Below are positions 1 to 7,191 of a DNA stretch of 64,000 bases, one piece after another (the first letter of the stretch is position 1; each line of letters starts with the position of its first letter). The DNA is taken from NCBI RefSeq assembly GCF_003688555.1, contig NZ_REFR01000014.1, positions 186,001-250,000 on the forward strand, written 5' to 3'. Under the pieces are notes generated by a model. That model had not been told where the DNA came from. It worked only from the letters and a program-made list of their open reading frames with translations, and did no database searches. Position numbers and translations under genes: made by a program. The stretch is from Eilatimonas milleporae (GTDB lineage: Bacteria > Pseudomonadota > Alphaproteobacteria > Sphingomonadales > Kordiimonadaceae).

Positions 1-63
1 AAGAAACTGGAAGGTATCGCGGACCTCGGCCAAGCTGGTCTGGTTCAGGATTGTATCTTTCAT
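1..63 (-). CDS. sufE: N-terminus of a probable SufE-type cysteine desulfuration protein (partial)
   Basis: Only the first 21 codons are in the window; the gene runs off the left edge. The start ATG is at 63-61 on the minus strand with a GAGG ribosome-binding site about 10 bases upstream. The peptide contains LAEVRDTFQFL, which resembles the opening of SufE (usually an acidic helix ending in FEFLDDWEDRYRY). SufE takes sulfur from the SufS cysteine desulfurase for Fe-S assembly. With so few residues this is a pattern match only, and the next residues outside the window would settle it. It is divergent from the MFS gene. Confidence 0.45.
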   Translation of the reverse strand, partial: MKDTILNQTSLAEVRDTFQFL

Positions 64-205
64 GACCGTTTTGCCTCAATACAATTCATGACACGATAAC
101 CCGGTTCGTCTTGCAGTGCCTTGACAGGCCATGCCGGCAAGGCTCCTATATGCCGCGCCGCCAAAACCGCTTTCCCTGCCTATTCTTTACGGAGACACCG
201 ACCCC

Positions 206-1597
206 ATGAACAGAGATGACCATGAGGCGCCCGCCTCCGTGCCGGCCGAGCCGCATGCTCCGCACGCGGGCGAGGACGTCTACCCCAAACCGGCCTATGC
301 CTGGTATATGGTGGCACTTCTTCTCGTCGTCTACACTTTTTCCTTTATCGACCGGCAGATTCTGAGCCTTCTCGGGCCGGCCATCAAGGCGGATTTCGGC
401 ATCTCGGACACCCGGTTCGGTCTGCTGACCGGCTATGCCTTCGCCCTGTTCTACACAGGCTTCGGGCTTTTCTGTGCGCGCATCGCCGACAGCCGCAGCC
501 GGCGCGGCCTGATCGCCGTCGGACTGACATTGTGGTCACTGATGACGGCCGCCTCGGGCTTTGCCCGCGGATACTGGCAGCTTTTTGCGTTCCGTATCGG
601 CGTCGGCGTCGGCGAAGCCACACTGGCACCCGCCGCCGGGTCTCTCATCGCCGACAGTTTCCGCAAGGAAAGGCTGGCCACCGCGCTCAGCGTATATGCC
701 ATGGCCGTCCCGATGGGAGCGGCACTGGCCTTTATCATCGGCGGGGCCGTGATCGAGTTTGCCGACAGGCTGCCGGACATCGCTCTGCCCGGACGACCCC
801 CCTTGTCCGACTGGCAAAAAAGCTTCCTGATCGTCGGCCTGCCGGGGTTGATCCTGACCGTGCTTGTCATGATGCTGAAAGAACCCAGCCGCAAGGGCAC
901 ATCGGGCAGCGCCCGCGCCGTGCCGCTGGGCGAGGTCGTCACCTTCATGAAAGGCCGGTGGAAAGCCTATACCGGCATTTGCATGGGTGTGGCGGCCACG
1001 GCGGCGCTGGGGTATGGGACGGTCAACTTCCTGACTTTCTTTTTCCTGCGGGTCCATGATGTCCCGCCCGCCGAGATGGCCGCCACCTTCGGGGTCATTG
1101 CCCTTGTCAGCGGCCCGATCGGGCTTCTGCTCGGCGGGTGGGCCGCCGACCAGTGGCTGGCCAAGGGGCGCAAGGATGCCCATATCCGCGCGCTGATGCT
1201 GGCACCCATCGGCTATTTTCTGCCCTTCATCGTCACCACACTGTCGGACAATCTGACATTGGTGTGGGCCGGTCTGGCCGTGACAAACATGTTCATCAAT
1301 CTGCCGACAGGCGTTGCCTATGCCGGGCTGCAACTGATCACACCGAACCAGATGCGCGGGCAGGCCGTGGCCCTGTTTGTCCTGACGACGAATTTGTTCG
1401 GCTACGGTCTGGGCCCGCTGCTGGTCGGCTATTTCACGGACAGTGTTTTCCAGGATCCGAAAGCGATCAATTACTCGCTTTTGCTGCTGAGCCTGATCAC
1501 AACGCCCTTCGCGCTGGGGCTTCTGCTGTGGTCCCGCAAGGCATACGCCAAGGCCTTTGCCGAGGAGGAAGCGCGGCTGAATTCATCATCCGCATAA
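206..1597 (+). CDS. MFS transporter, spinster-like family
   Basis: 463-residue major facilitator superfamily permease with about 12 hydrophobic segments. An acidic, proline-rich cytoplasmic tail of about 35 residues precedes the first membrane helix (MVALLLVVYTFSFIDRQ). Loop 2-3 carries the motif A region (CARIADSRSRRG), and helix 5 carries RIGVGVGEATLAPA, typical of the spinster-type subgroup. The ATG at 206 is preferred over the upstream in-frame ATG at 131 because GGAGA lies 10 bases before it and the extra 25 residues look like leader. The substrate cannot be told; relatives move lipids, sugars or organic anions. It converges on the psp-linked gene at 1670. Confidence 0.85.
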   Translation: MNRDDHEAPASVPAEPHAPHAGEDVYPKPAYAWYMVALLLVVYTFSFIDRQILSLLGPAIKADFGISDTRFGLLTGYAFALFYTGFGLFCARIADSRSRRGLIAVGLTLWSLMTAASGFARGYWQLFAFRIGVGVGEATLAPAAGSLIADSFRKERLATALSVYAMAVPMGAALAFIIGGAVIEFADRLPDIALPGRPPLSDWQKSFLIVGLPGLILTVLVMMLKEPSRKGTSGSARAVPLGEVVTFMKGRWKAYTGICMGVAATAALGYGTVNFLTFFFLRVHDVPPAEMAATFGVIALVSGPIGLLLGGWAADQWLAKGRKDAHIRALMLAPIGYFLPFIVTTLSDNLTLVWAGLAVTNMFINLPTGVAYAGLQLITPNQMRGQAVALFVLTTNLFGYGLGPLLVGYFTDSVFQDPKAINYSLLLLSLITTPFALGLLLWSRKAYAKAFAEEEARLNSSSA

Positions 1598-1669
1598 GTC
1601 AAAGGGGAGCGGCCTTTCACCGGGGTCGGGCGGCTGACCCGCCGCCGCCGCCCGCATCACAAGGACCGG

Positions 1670-1894
1670 TCAATCCAGGCGTTCCCGCCAGCCTGGGACC
1701 TCGGCATCGAGAATGCGCTCCATATTGTGCATACGCTGTTCCAGGCGCCCCGCCAGATCACGAAGACGGTCCATTTCGCGCTCATCCGTGCCGCGCTCGG
1801 CGCGAATACGCGCCAGTTTGGCCCGGTGATCGATCAGCGTCCCCGCCAATACGACAAGCCCGATAACCAGGGCAAAAGCCACTCTGTGATCCAT
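1670..1894 (-). CDS. Second PspB-like envelope stress membrane protein
   Basis: 74 residues: one N-terminal membrane helix (VAFALVIGLVVLAGTLI) followed by a charged coiled-coil tail ending in MERILDAEVPGWRERLD. That tail closely matches the end of the pspB product at 2338-2565 (LERILDDEVPDWRSRYYDA), so it is a paralogue. In the Psp system PspB and PspC form an inner-membrane sensor that pulls PspA off PspF. The start codon follows a GGGGG ribosome-binding site and lies only about 15 bases beyond a strong terminator that ends the pspABC transcript, so expression probably depends on read-through or a promoter of its own. Confidence 0.8.
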   Translation of the reverse strand: MDHRVAFALVIGLVVLAGTLIDHRAKLARIRAERGTDEREMDRLRDLAGRLEQRMHNMERILDAEVPGWRERLD

Positions 1895-1908
1895 AATCGA
1901 CCCCCGTT

Positions 1909-1943
1909 AAAAAAGCCGGAAAGCGACATGGCACTTTCCGGCT
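1909..1943 (-). terminator. Rho-independent terminator after pspC
   Basis: Perfect 10-bp inverted repeat (AGCCGGAAAG / CTTTCCGGCT) with a 10-base loop, followed on the minus strand by six T. It lies 18 bases after the pspC stop codon and just before the start of the second pspB-like gene, so it should end most psp transcripts and set a low read-through level for the downstream paralogue. Confidence 0.85.
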
Positions 1944-1961
1944 CTGATATCTGATCGTGTG

Positions 1962-2348
1962 TCAGTCTTCCAGACTGCGCAGTTCCTGTTCCAACCTGAA
2001 ACGCTTGGAGGTCATATAGGCCTCCATCTTGGCCGTGCGGGTCTCGATATCCCGGAAACGGCGGCGCAGTTCGACAGCGGTATAATCGGGTTGCGTCCGT
2101 GTCTGGCGCCAGAACTCCTCTTCCTCTTCATCGGCGTAAAGATCCTGGGGTTTGGGCTCCAGGATGGCGCCAAGGATGAAATAACCGATCAGCACAAGCC
2201 AGAAACCGGTGAAAATCGCCAGAATGATCGTCAGCATCCTGACCGCACAAACATTCACGCCGGTATAATCGGCCACGCCCGCGCAGACACCCATGATCCG
2301 GCCTTGTTCGGGATTTTTGTATAATTTCACGGGGCTTTTACGCGTCAT
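1962..2348 (-). CDS. pspC: Phage shock protein C, inner-membrane stress sensor
   Basis: 128 residues. The N-terminal PspC domain has the YKNPEQGRIMGVCAGVADYTGV signature region, a hydrophobic helix (MLTIILAIFTGFWLVLIGYFILGAIL) and a C-terminal acidic, coiled-coil tail (EEEEEFW ... RDIETRTAKMEAY). The ATG at 2348 is chosen over one 33 bases upstream because it fits the conserved family start and overlaps the pspB stop by 11 bases (ATGACGCGTAA), which implies translational coupling. PspC works with PspB to sense inner-membrane damage and recruit PspA. Last gene before the terminator at 1909-1943. Confidence 0.92.
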   Translation of the reverse strand: MTRKSPVKLYKNPEQGRIMGVCAGVADYTGVNVCAVRMLTIILAIFTGFWLVLIGYFILGAILEPKPQDLYADEEEEEFWRQTRTQPDYTAVELRRRFRDIETRTAKMEAYMTSKRFRLEQELRSLED

Positions 2349-2565
2349 AATACCGGCTCCTCCAGTCAGGGACCTCGTCATCCAGAATGCGTTCCAACGT
2401 GCGCAGGCGATCTTCCAGCTTATTGGCCGTGGTGCGCAGATCCTGAAAGGACGCTTCGTCCTCGGCGCTCAGGCCCTTCATCTGTTTCCAGCGGGTGATG
2501 TAGTGAAAAACGATCCAGGTGGGCGCCACCACCGTTACCAGCAATATACCGATGACCTCTGGCAT
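2338..2565 (-). CDS. pspB: Phage shock protein B
   Basis: 75 residues with the PspB plan: N-terminal membrane helix (VIGILLVTVVAPTWIVFHYITRW), then a cytoplasmic coiled coil (EDEASFQDLRTTANKLEDRLRTLERIL) ending in DDEVPDWR. It lies 72 bases after pspA and overlaps pspC, consistent with one transcript. PspB and PspC are the membrane half of the switch that releases the activator PspF when membrane integrity fails. Confidence 0.93.
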   Translation of the reverse strand: MPEVIGILLVTVVAPTWIVFHYITRWKQMKGLSAEDEASFQDLRTTANKLEDRLRTLERILDDEVPDWRSRYYDA

Positions 2566-2637
2566 AATTCCGGCCTCCTCTGTTCCCGGGCGGGTTATGG
2601 GCGGGATGGCCCACCTTCTCCCCCCTCGTTTATAATA

Positions 2638-3381
2638 TTATTTTCCAGCCGTCTTGCTGCCGTTTTTCGCCTGCGCCTTGGCGGCGGGTTTCTCGGATTT
2701 GGCCGTCTTGCCGGGCTGGCCGGACATTTTCGCCTTCATAGCGGCCAGTTCTTTTTCGATCTCGTCCGTCACCTCAAGGGTTTTGAAGGCGTCTTCAAGG
2801 CTGCCTTCAATGTCGCGGCCGAGAGACATGGCCTCCGCTTCGCCCTCCAGGCGATCCAGGCGATGCTCGACTTTCTCAAACCGCTCAAAGGCATCATGGA
2901 TACGGTTATCATAGAGGTTTTTGCGCACACGCACCTGACTGGTCGCGGTTTTCTGCCGCGCCTCGATGGTGGCTTTCTTGGCACGCGCTTCGCGCAGTTT
3001 CGCCTCCAGCTTGATGACATCCTCTTCATGGCGGCCAAGGGCCTCCTTCAGATGGGCCATATCCTCGTCCAGTTGGGCGCGCATGTCGGAAATCTTGTTT
3101 TTCTCGATCAGGGCACCGCGGGCCAGATCATCGCGGCCTTTGGACAGCGCCAGTTCGGCCTTGTTTTCCCAGTCGCTTTCAGCCTGGGCCAGACGCTTGA
3201 CGCGGCGTTCGATATCCTTCTGATCCGCAATGGTCTTGGCGGCGCTGGAGCGGACTTCCACAAGGGTGTCCTCCATTTCCTGGATCACCATGCGGATGAT
3301 TTTTTCAGGGTCTTCCGCCTTGTCCAGAATGGCATTTATGTTGGAATTGATGATGTCGCTGAGGCGGGAAAAGATACCCAT
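2638..3381 (-). CDS. pspA: Phage shock protein A, membrane-binding PspF inhibitor
   Basis: 247 residues of the PspA/IM30 (ESCRT-III-like) family: an amphipathic N-terminal helix (MGIFSRLSDIINSNINAILD), then long coiled coils (residues about 25-215) with the conserved EDPEKIIRMVIQEMEDTLVEVR region, then an Ala/Lys-rich tail of about 25 residues. ATG 3381 is chosen over one ten codons upstream because AAAGGA sits just before it and the family begins MGIFSR. PspA binds and silences PspF and, when the membrane is stressed, coats and stabilises it. Confidence 0.95.
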   Translation of the reverse strand: MGIFSRLSDIINSNINAILDKAEDPEKIIRMVIQEMEDTLVEVRSSAAKTIADQKDIERRVKRLAQAESDWENKAELALSKGRDDLARGALIEKNKISDMRAQLDEDMAHLKEALGRHEEDVIKLEAKLREARAKKATIEARQKTATSQVRVRKNLYDNRIHDAFERFEKVEHRLDRLEGEAEAMSLGRDIEGSLEDAFKTLEVTDEIEKELAAMKAKMSGQPGKTAKSEKPAAKAQAKNGSKTAGK

Positions 3382-3619
3382 GATACTGTCCTTTCTGTCT
3401 TGTCCTCGCATTGGGCGGGCCGAAACCCGCCCTTTGTCTTTGCGTGTCGTGACCCGGGCTCGGATGCGTTTTCCGCTTGGTAGACCAAGGCCCGGTTTTT
3501 TATCGCCTGTTTATTCAGGCTTTTCCTCGCTGAACCCGGACCGTTATCCGTCGTGACCCAGGCACTTGACTATCGGTTCGGGCAGGCCGGCGGGTTGAGG
3601 GCCGGCCACACCCTGTCGG

Positions 3620-3799
3620 TTATGCCGCGGCGCGGGAAATACGCCGGGCACGGGAAACACGTCTTTGGCGGCGTGTCACACCCGGGAAGGCAGTCAGGCG
3701 ACCGGCCGTGCGACCGAAAACGCCACCGATTGAACGGATCTCCCCCTCGAAAGCGTCGATTGCGGAAACCATCGGGGCCAGGTGGGTGAAGCTGTGCAT
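3620..3799 (-). CDS. Small basic ORF in the psp leader, unknown function
   Basis: 59 residues starting MHSFTHLAPMVSAIDAFEGE, with an amphipathic middle and a strongly Arg-rich end (TRRQRRVSRARRISRAAA). AGAAGAGG lies 8 bases before the ATG at 3799, a good ribosome-binding site, so this start is preferred over the one at 3901. It lies between the sigma-54 promoter and pspA in the same direction, so it would be the first gene of the psp transcript. The family was not recognised. It could also be a chance frame, since the region is not otherwise protein-like. Confidence 0.5.
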   Translation of the reverse strand: MHSFTHLAPMVSAIDAFEGEIRSIGGVFGRTAGRLTAFPGVTRRQRRVSRARRISRAAA

Positions 3800-4002
3800 C
3801 AGTCTATCCTCTTCTTGTCTTACGTTTCTTGTCTTGGTGCTTGGGCGGGGCTGTTGGCCTCTTCTTGTCCCGTTGCTTCCTGTGTGCCCTTGAGCGGGCA
3901 TTCTGTTATTCCCTTTGGCGTGTTGGCCTCTTCTTTATCGGGCGTTCCGCCGCCGGGGGTCCTCGCTGCCGTCACGGGCTTCCGCGTCGACGCTCGTTAT
4001 AT

Positions 4003-4019
4003 AGCAGGGAGCGTGCCAG
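4003..4019 (-). promoter_or_regulatory. Sigma-54 (-24/-12) promoter for the psp operon
   Basis: On the minus strand the sequence reads CTGGCACGCTCCCTGCT. TGGCACG is a perfect -24 element, and the GC of the -12 element is at the standard spacing (10 bases between GG and GC). Transcription would start near 3992 and run toward pspA. PspF, the activator such a promoter needs, is encoded divergently about 110 bases away, which makes the assignment very likely. Confidence 0.88.
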
Positions 4020-4128
4020 TTTTTTGAAAAAAATAACCCATTGAAAATAAATGATTATTTTCTTGCCGCATTTTCAGATATGAAAAAGTTAGTGTTTTTT
4101 ACACCAATTTTTGGCTATAAATACCAAT
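4020..4128. promoter_or_regulatory. AT-rich psp/pspF intergenic control region
   Basis: Very AT-rich stretch between the sigma-54 promoter and the pspF start. It includes GTGT-TTTTT-ACAC at 4092-4104, about 100-112 bases upstream of the predicted psp start site. In Escherichia coli the PspF upstream activating sites and an IHF bend site lie at similar distances. The dyad is seen in the sequence; calling it a PspF site is inference. The pspF promoter must also lie here. Confidence 0.5.
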
Positions 4129-5136
4129 ATGGCGAATGGATCAGACAGTATCGTCGGCGCATCCCCGGCTTTTCTCGACCTTATGGACCAGATCAGCCGG
4201 GCCGCGCCCATGAACCGGTCAATGCTGGTGATCGGCGAACGCGGCACGGGCAAGGAACTCATCGCCGCGCGACTGCATTATCTATCTAACCGCTGGAACA
4301 AGACGTTCCAGAAACTGAACTGCGCGGCCCTGCCGGAAACCCTGCTGGAAAGCGAGCTGTTCGGATATGAGCCCGGCGCCTTCACCGGGGCGAGCACGCG
4401 GCGCGCCGGTCGTTTTGAACTGGCGCATGAAGGCACCCTCTTTCTGGACGAAATCGGCACGCTGAGCGCCAATGCACAGGAAAAGCTGCTGCGTGTCATC
4501 GAATATGGCGAGTTTGAGCGCCTGGGCGGAACCGAAACCCTGAACGTCGATGTCCGGGTTATCGGGGCCACCAACATCGATCTTCCGGCGGCGGCCGATG
4601 CCGGACGGTTCCGGCACGACCTTCTGGACCGCCTTGCCTTTGACGTGATCACCGTTCCACCGCTGAGGGCACGGCCCGAGGATATCTCCCTGCTGGCCGA
4701 ACATTTCGGCCGGCAAATGGCCAGCGATCTCGAATGGCTGGTGTTTCCCGGCTTTACGGAGGAGGCTCTCGCGGCCATCGCCGGCTATGCCTGGCCCGGC
4801 AATGTGCGGGAGCTGAAGAATGTCATCGAGCGGGCGGTATACCGGGCCTGGGACGGGGAAAAGCCCATCGACGCCATCATCTTCGATCCGTTCGAAAGTC
4901 CCTATCGCCCCGGCAAACCCACTGAACCGGCACAATCGGCAACCGGCACGGGCGGACCGGTCAACTGGCCCGAAGGACCGGAATTCGATCTCCGGCGCAT
5001 CATGGCATCGGCTGAAAAAAGCCTTGTCACGAAGGCGCTTGCCGACAATCGTCATAATCAGCGGGCCACGGCACGCGCCGTGGGACTGACCTATGATCAG
5101 CTGCGGCACACGATGAAAAAACACGGCCTGCTTTAA
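4129..5136 (+). CDS. pspF: Phage shock operon activator PspF (sigma-54 enhancer-binding protein)
   Basis: 335 residues. An AAA+ sigma-54 interaction domain starts almost at the N-terminus, with no receiver or sensor domain, as in PspF. Visible motifs: Walker A GERGTGKE (residues 36-43), sigma-54 contact loop GAFTGA (83-88), Walker B TLFLDE (about 103-108), and a C-terminal Fis-type helix-turn-helix (NQRATARAVGLTYDQLRHTMK). The ATG at 4129 aligns with the E. coli start; a TTG six codons upstream is possible. No clear ribosome-binding site is seen, so the message may be leaderless. Divergent from the psp operon it activates. Confidence 0.95.
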   Translation: MANGSDSIVGASPAFLDLMDQISRAAPMNRSMLVIGERGTGKELIAARLHYLSNRWNKTFQKLNCAALPETLLESELFGYEPGAFTGASTRRAGRFELAHEGTLFLDEIGTLSANAQEKLLRVIEYGEFERLGGTETLNVDVRVIGATNIDLPAAADAGRFRHDLLDRLAFDVITVPPLRARPEDISLLAEHFGRQMASDLEWLVFPGFTEEALAAIAGYAWPGNVRELKNVIERAVYRAWDGEKPIDAIIFDPFESPYRPGKPTEPAQSATGTGGPVNWPEGPEFDLRRIMASAEKSLVTKALADNRHNQRATARAVGLTYDQLRHTMKKHGLL

Positions 5137-5182
5137 CGCAAGCGGCTTGATCCCCATACATGGCCCGCCCATAGTGCCCCGC

Positions 5183-5560
5183 ATGACACAGGAAGATGGC
5201 TTCAAACGGGCCAGTATTTTTTTGCAGAGACGGCGGCGGTCACGCAACAAACCCTTTGTGACGTTGCGCGGCGTGATCGGCCTGATCGCCGTGTCGGTTG
5301 CCGCCATGCTTGCCTTCCGCGTCTGGGTCGGCAATCCGGATGCCGGCTATTGCGGCACGGACTGCGAGGGCATGCACAGCCTGTTTGCCTGGGTGTTGGG
5401 ATTTGCCATGATTTTTGTCGCCGTTATCGGCGCGGGCGCACTGGCGGGCATCGCCCTGTCGCTGCTGCAGCGCAGGCGCGGCACCGACCCCTTTTCCAAC
5501 CTGATCTCGGAAGAGGACCCATCACCATCCGACAGAAAAGACGGAACCGGAGGCCCCTAG
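5183..5560 (+). CDS. Small membrane protein, unknown function
   Basis: 125 residues with a basic N-terminus (LQRRRRSRNKPF), two membrane helices (GVIGLIAVSVAAMLAFRVW and FAWVLGFAMIFVAVIGAGALAGIAL) joined by a short loop holding two cysteines (YCGTDC), and a polar Asp/Ser tail. The family was not recognised. ATG 5183 is preferred over the TTG at 5147, but neither has a strong ribosome-binding site. It follows pspF by 46 bases and could be co-transcribed with it. Its stop overlaps the convergent ligase stop by four bases. Confidence 0.6.
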   Translation: MTQEDGFKRASIFLQRRRRSRNKPFVTLRGVIGLIAVSVAAMLAFRVWVGNPDAGYCGTDCEGMHSLFAWVLGFAMIFVAVIGAGALAGIALSLLQRRRGTDPFSNLISEEDPSPSDRKDGTGGP

Positions 5561-6969
5561 ACCGTTCGGCCGGCCCTGTCCCCGCTATACTGCGAGGCGG
5601 CTCCGTCAGGTGTGCCGCCCGGCTGTTGCCGTTGCGTCTGGCGGCCGACGACCGCCGGCGGCGGGCGCCATTTCCGCGTCCGACCGCCGGAGACAACCGT
5701 GGTTTCTCCGCCCGTGACCGGGGTCACACCCTGGGTCAGTAAAACACCGCCGACAGTCTCCGACATCACAATCAGTGCCAGCATATGGTAAAACAGATCA
5801 AAGGTGGCAATATTCACCGTCAATCCGCCGACGGCAAAGCCAACAACACTGACCTGAACGGCGCGGCACAAGTCGCCAAGCCATCGGGTCTCCTTATAGG
5901 CGCCGTATTTCCGGGCGGCCGCCCCTCCTGAATACCAGCCGATGAAAATAAGGGTCATGAACAGCACAAGGCCGACATAGCCATGCTCGCCCAACACCTC
6001 GAAATAGATGGAATGCGGCGCCCGTGCCTTATAGCCCGGTGGCATGTAAAGATCGGCGGCACGGGGCACGTAAAATACGTCAAAACCACCCCCCGTCACG
6101 GGGTTCTCATCCGCAAGGTTGGATGAAAACCGCCACATGGACACCCGCCCGATAAAACTGTCGTCATCGGTCGCGCGCTCAATGCTTTGAAAACGGTTCG
6201 TCCAGTTCTCAGGCATGTAGGCAATGCCGACAAGGCCGATCGGCACCATCAGGGCCATCAGCATCAGTCGGCGGCGCGTCAGCAGCACCCCCATGCCCAG
6301 CACAGCCGCCAGCGCCACCAGACCGCCGCGCGACTGGGTACCCAGAACGGACACCACGGCCAGCACCGGCACACCGAGCAACGGCCATTTCATCAGCCGG
6401 TGCGGCGGGTGACGGAAAAAATAAACCGTCAGGGGCACCATCATGGCCAGGGCCATGGCCAGATGATTGTTGTCGGAAATCATGCCGCCGGCCCCCTGCA
6501 CACGATGCGCCCCGGCGGTGATGATGGTAAAAAGCCCCCCCTTGATGATCACATAGCCAAGCGACAGGCCCATGATCCAGACAAAAGCCTTCAACCGGTT
6601 GGGGGACCGCATCACGCTCATGGACACGGCGGCGAACAGAATGACCTTGAACATCTGAACCAGCTTGTCCTGCCCGCGCGCCGGTTCAAAGGCCGCCACG
6701 GTGGTGATGAACACCCAGATCAGATACAAACCCAGCGCCATAACGATCGGGTGGGCCGGAAGCCGGACATGATCCTTGCTCAGAAACAGGCCGATCAGGG
6801 TCATGCCGGCGATCAGGTCCAGAAACTGGAATGTCTGGGCAAACCCGTATGTCTGGGCCTGCGGATTCATGTGCGACACCCAGTCCCAGACCAGCACCCC
6901 GATATGGGGTTTGAAAAGGATCATGGGCAACCAGCCAAGAATCAGGACGGCGATCAACAAACCGCGCAT
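5557..6969 (-). CDS. O-antigen-ligase-family protein, exosortase-A-associated O-glycosylation ligase type
   Basis: 470-residue polytopic protein with about ten membrane helices. The large periplasmic loop in the second half (SIERATDDDSFIGRVSMWRFSSNLADENPVTGGGFDVF ... ARAPHSIYFEVLGEHGYVGL) is the Wzy/O-antigen ligase core. The opening MRGLLIAVLILGWLPMILFKPHIGVL and the HMNPQAQTYGFA loop are typical of the ligase linked to exosortase systems, which attaches glycan to exported proteins. ATG 6969 is preferred over 7071 because AAGGAA precedes it. No exosortase or PEP-CTERM gene is visible, so the partners must lie elsewhere. Confidence 0.78.
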   Translation of the reverse strand: MRGLLIAVLILGWLPMILFKPHIGVLVWDWVSHMNPQAQTYGFAQTFQFLDLIAGMTLIGLFLSKDHVRLPAHPIVMALGLYLIWVFITTVAAFEPARGQDKLVQMFKVILFAAVSMSVMRSPNRLKAFVWIMGLSLGYVIIKGGLFTIITAGAHRVQGAGGMISDNNHLAMALAMMVPLTVYFFRHPPHRLMKWPLLGVPVLAVVSVLGTQSRGGLVALAAVLGMGVLLTRRRLMLMALMVPIGLVGIAYMPENWTNRFQSIERATDDDSFIGRVSMWRFSSNLADENPVTGGGFDVFYVPRAADLYMPPGYKARAPHSIYFEVLGEHGYVGLVLFMTLIFIGWYSGGAAARKYGAYKETRWLGDLCRAVQVSVVGFAVGGLTVNIATFDLFYHMLALIVMSETVGGVLLTQGVTPVTGGETTVVSGGRTRKWRPPPAVVGRQTQRQQPGGTPDGAASQYSGDRAGRTV

Positions 6970-7191
6970 GACAGGAACATTCCTTCCGCTTCGGCCTTCC
7001 GCTTCGCCACAGAGCGTCTGAAACCTTGGACCATGCGGTCTTGGCTTCTGTGGTCTCGGGCCCTGTGACATCAGGCATGGACCATTGTGGCCACTGCCGG
7101 CGGGTCAGGCAAGGCCACAGACATGGCGCATCTTGACTTTGGCCATCCTGCAGGCCCAGCATGCGCGCACATCAGCGAAAGAGAGGTCACA

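Noticed and set aside
3413-3432. Terminator before pspA (GGGCGGG / CCCGCCC stem)
   Set aside because: No T run follows on the minus strand, and it would separate pspA from its promoter; more likely a leader stem.
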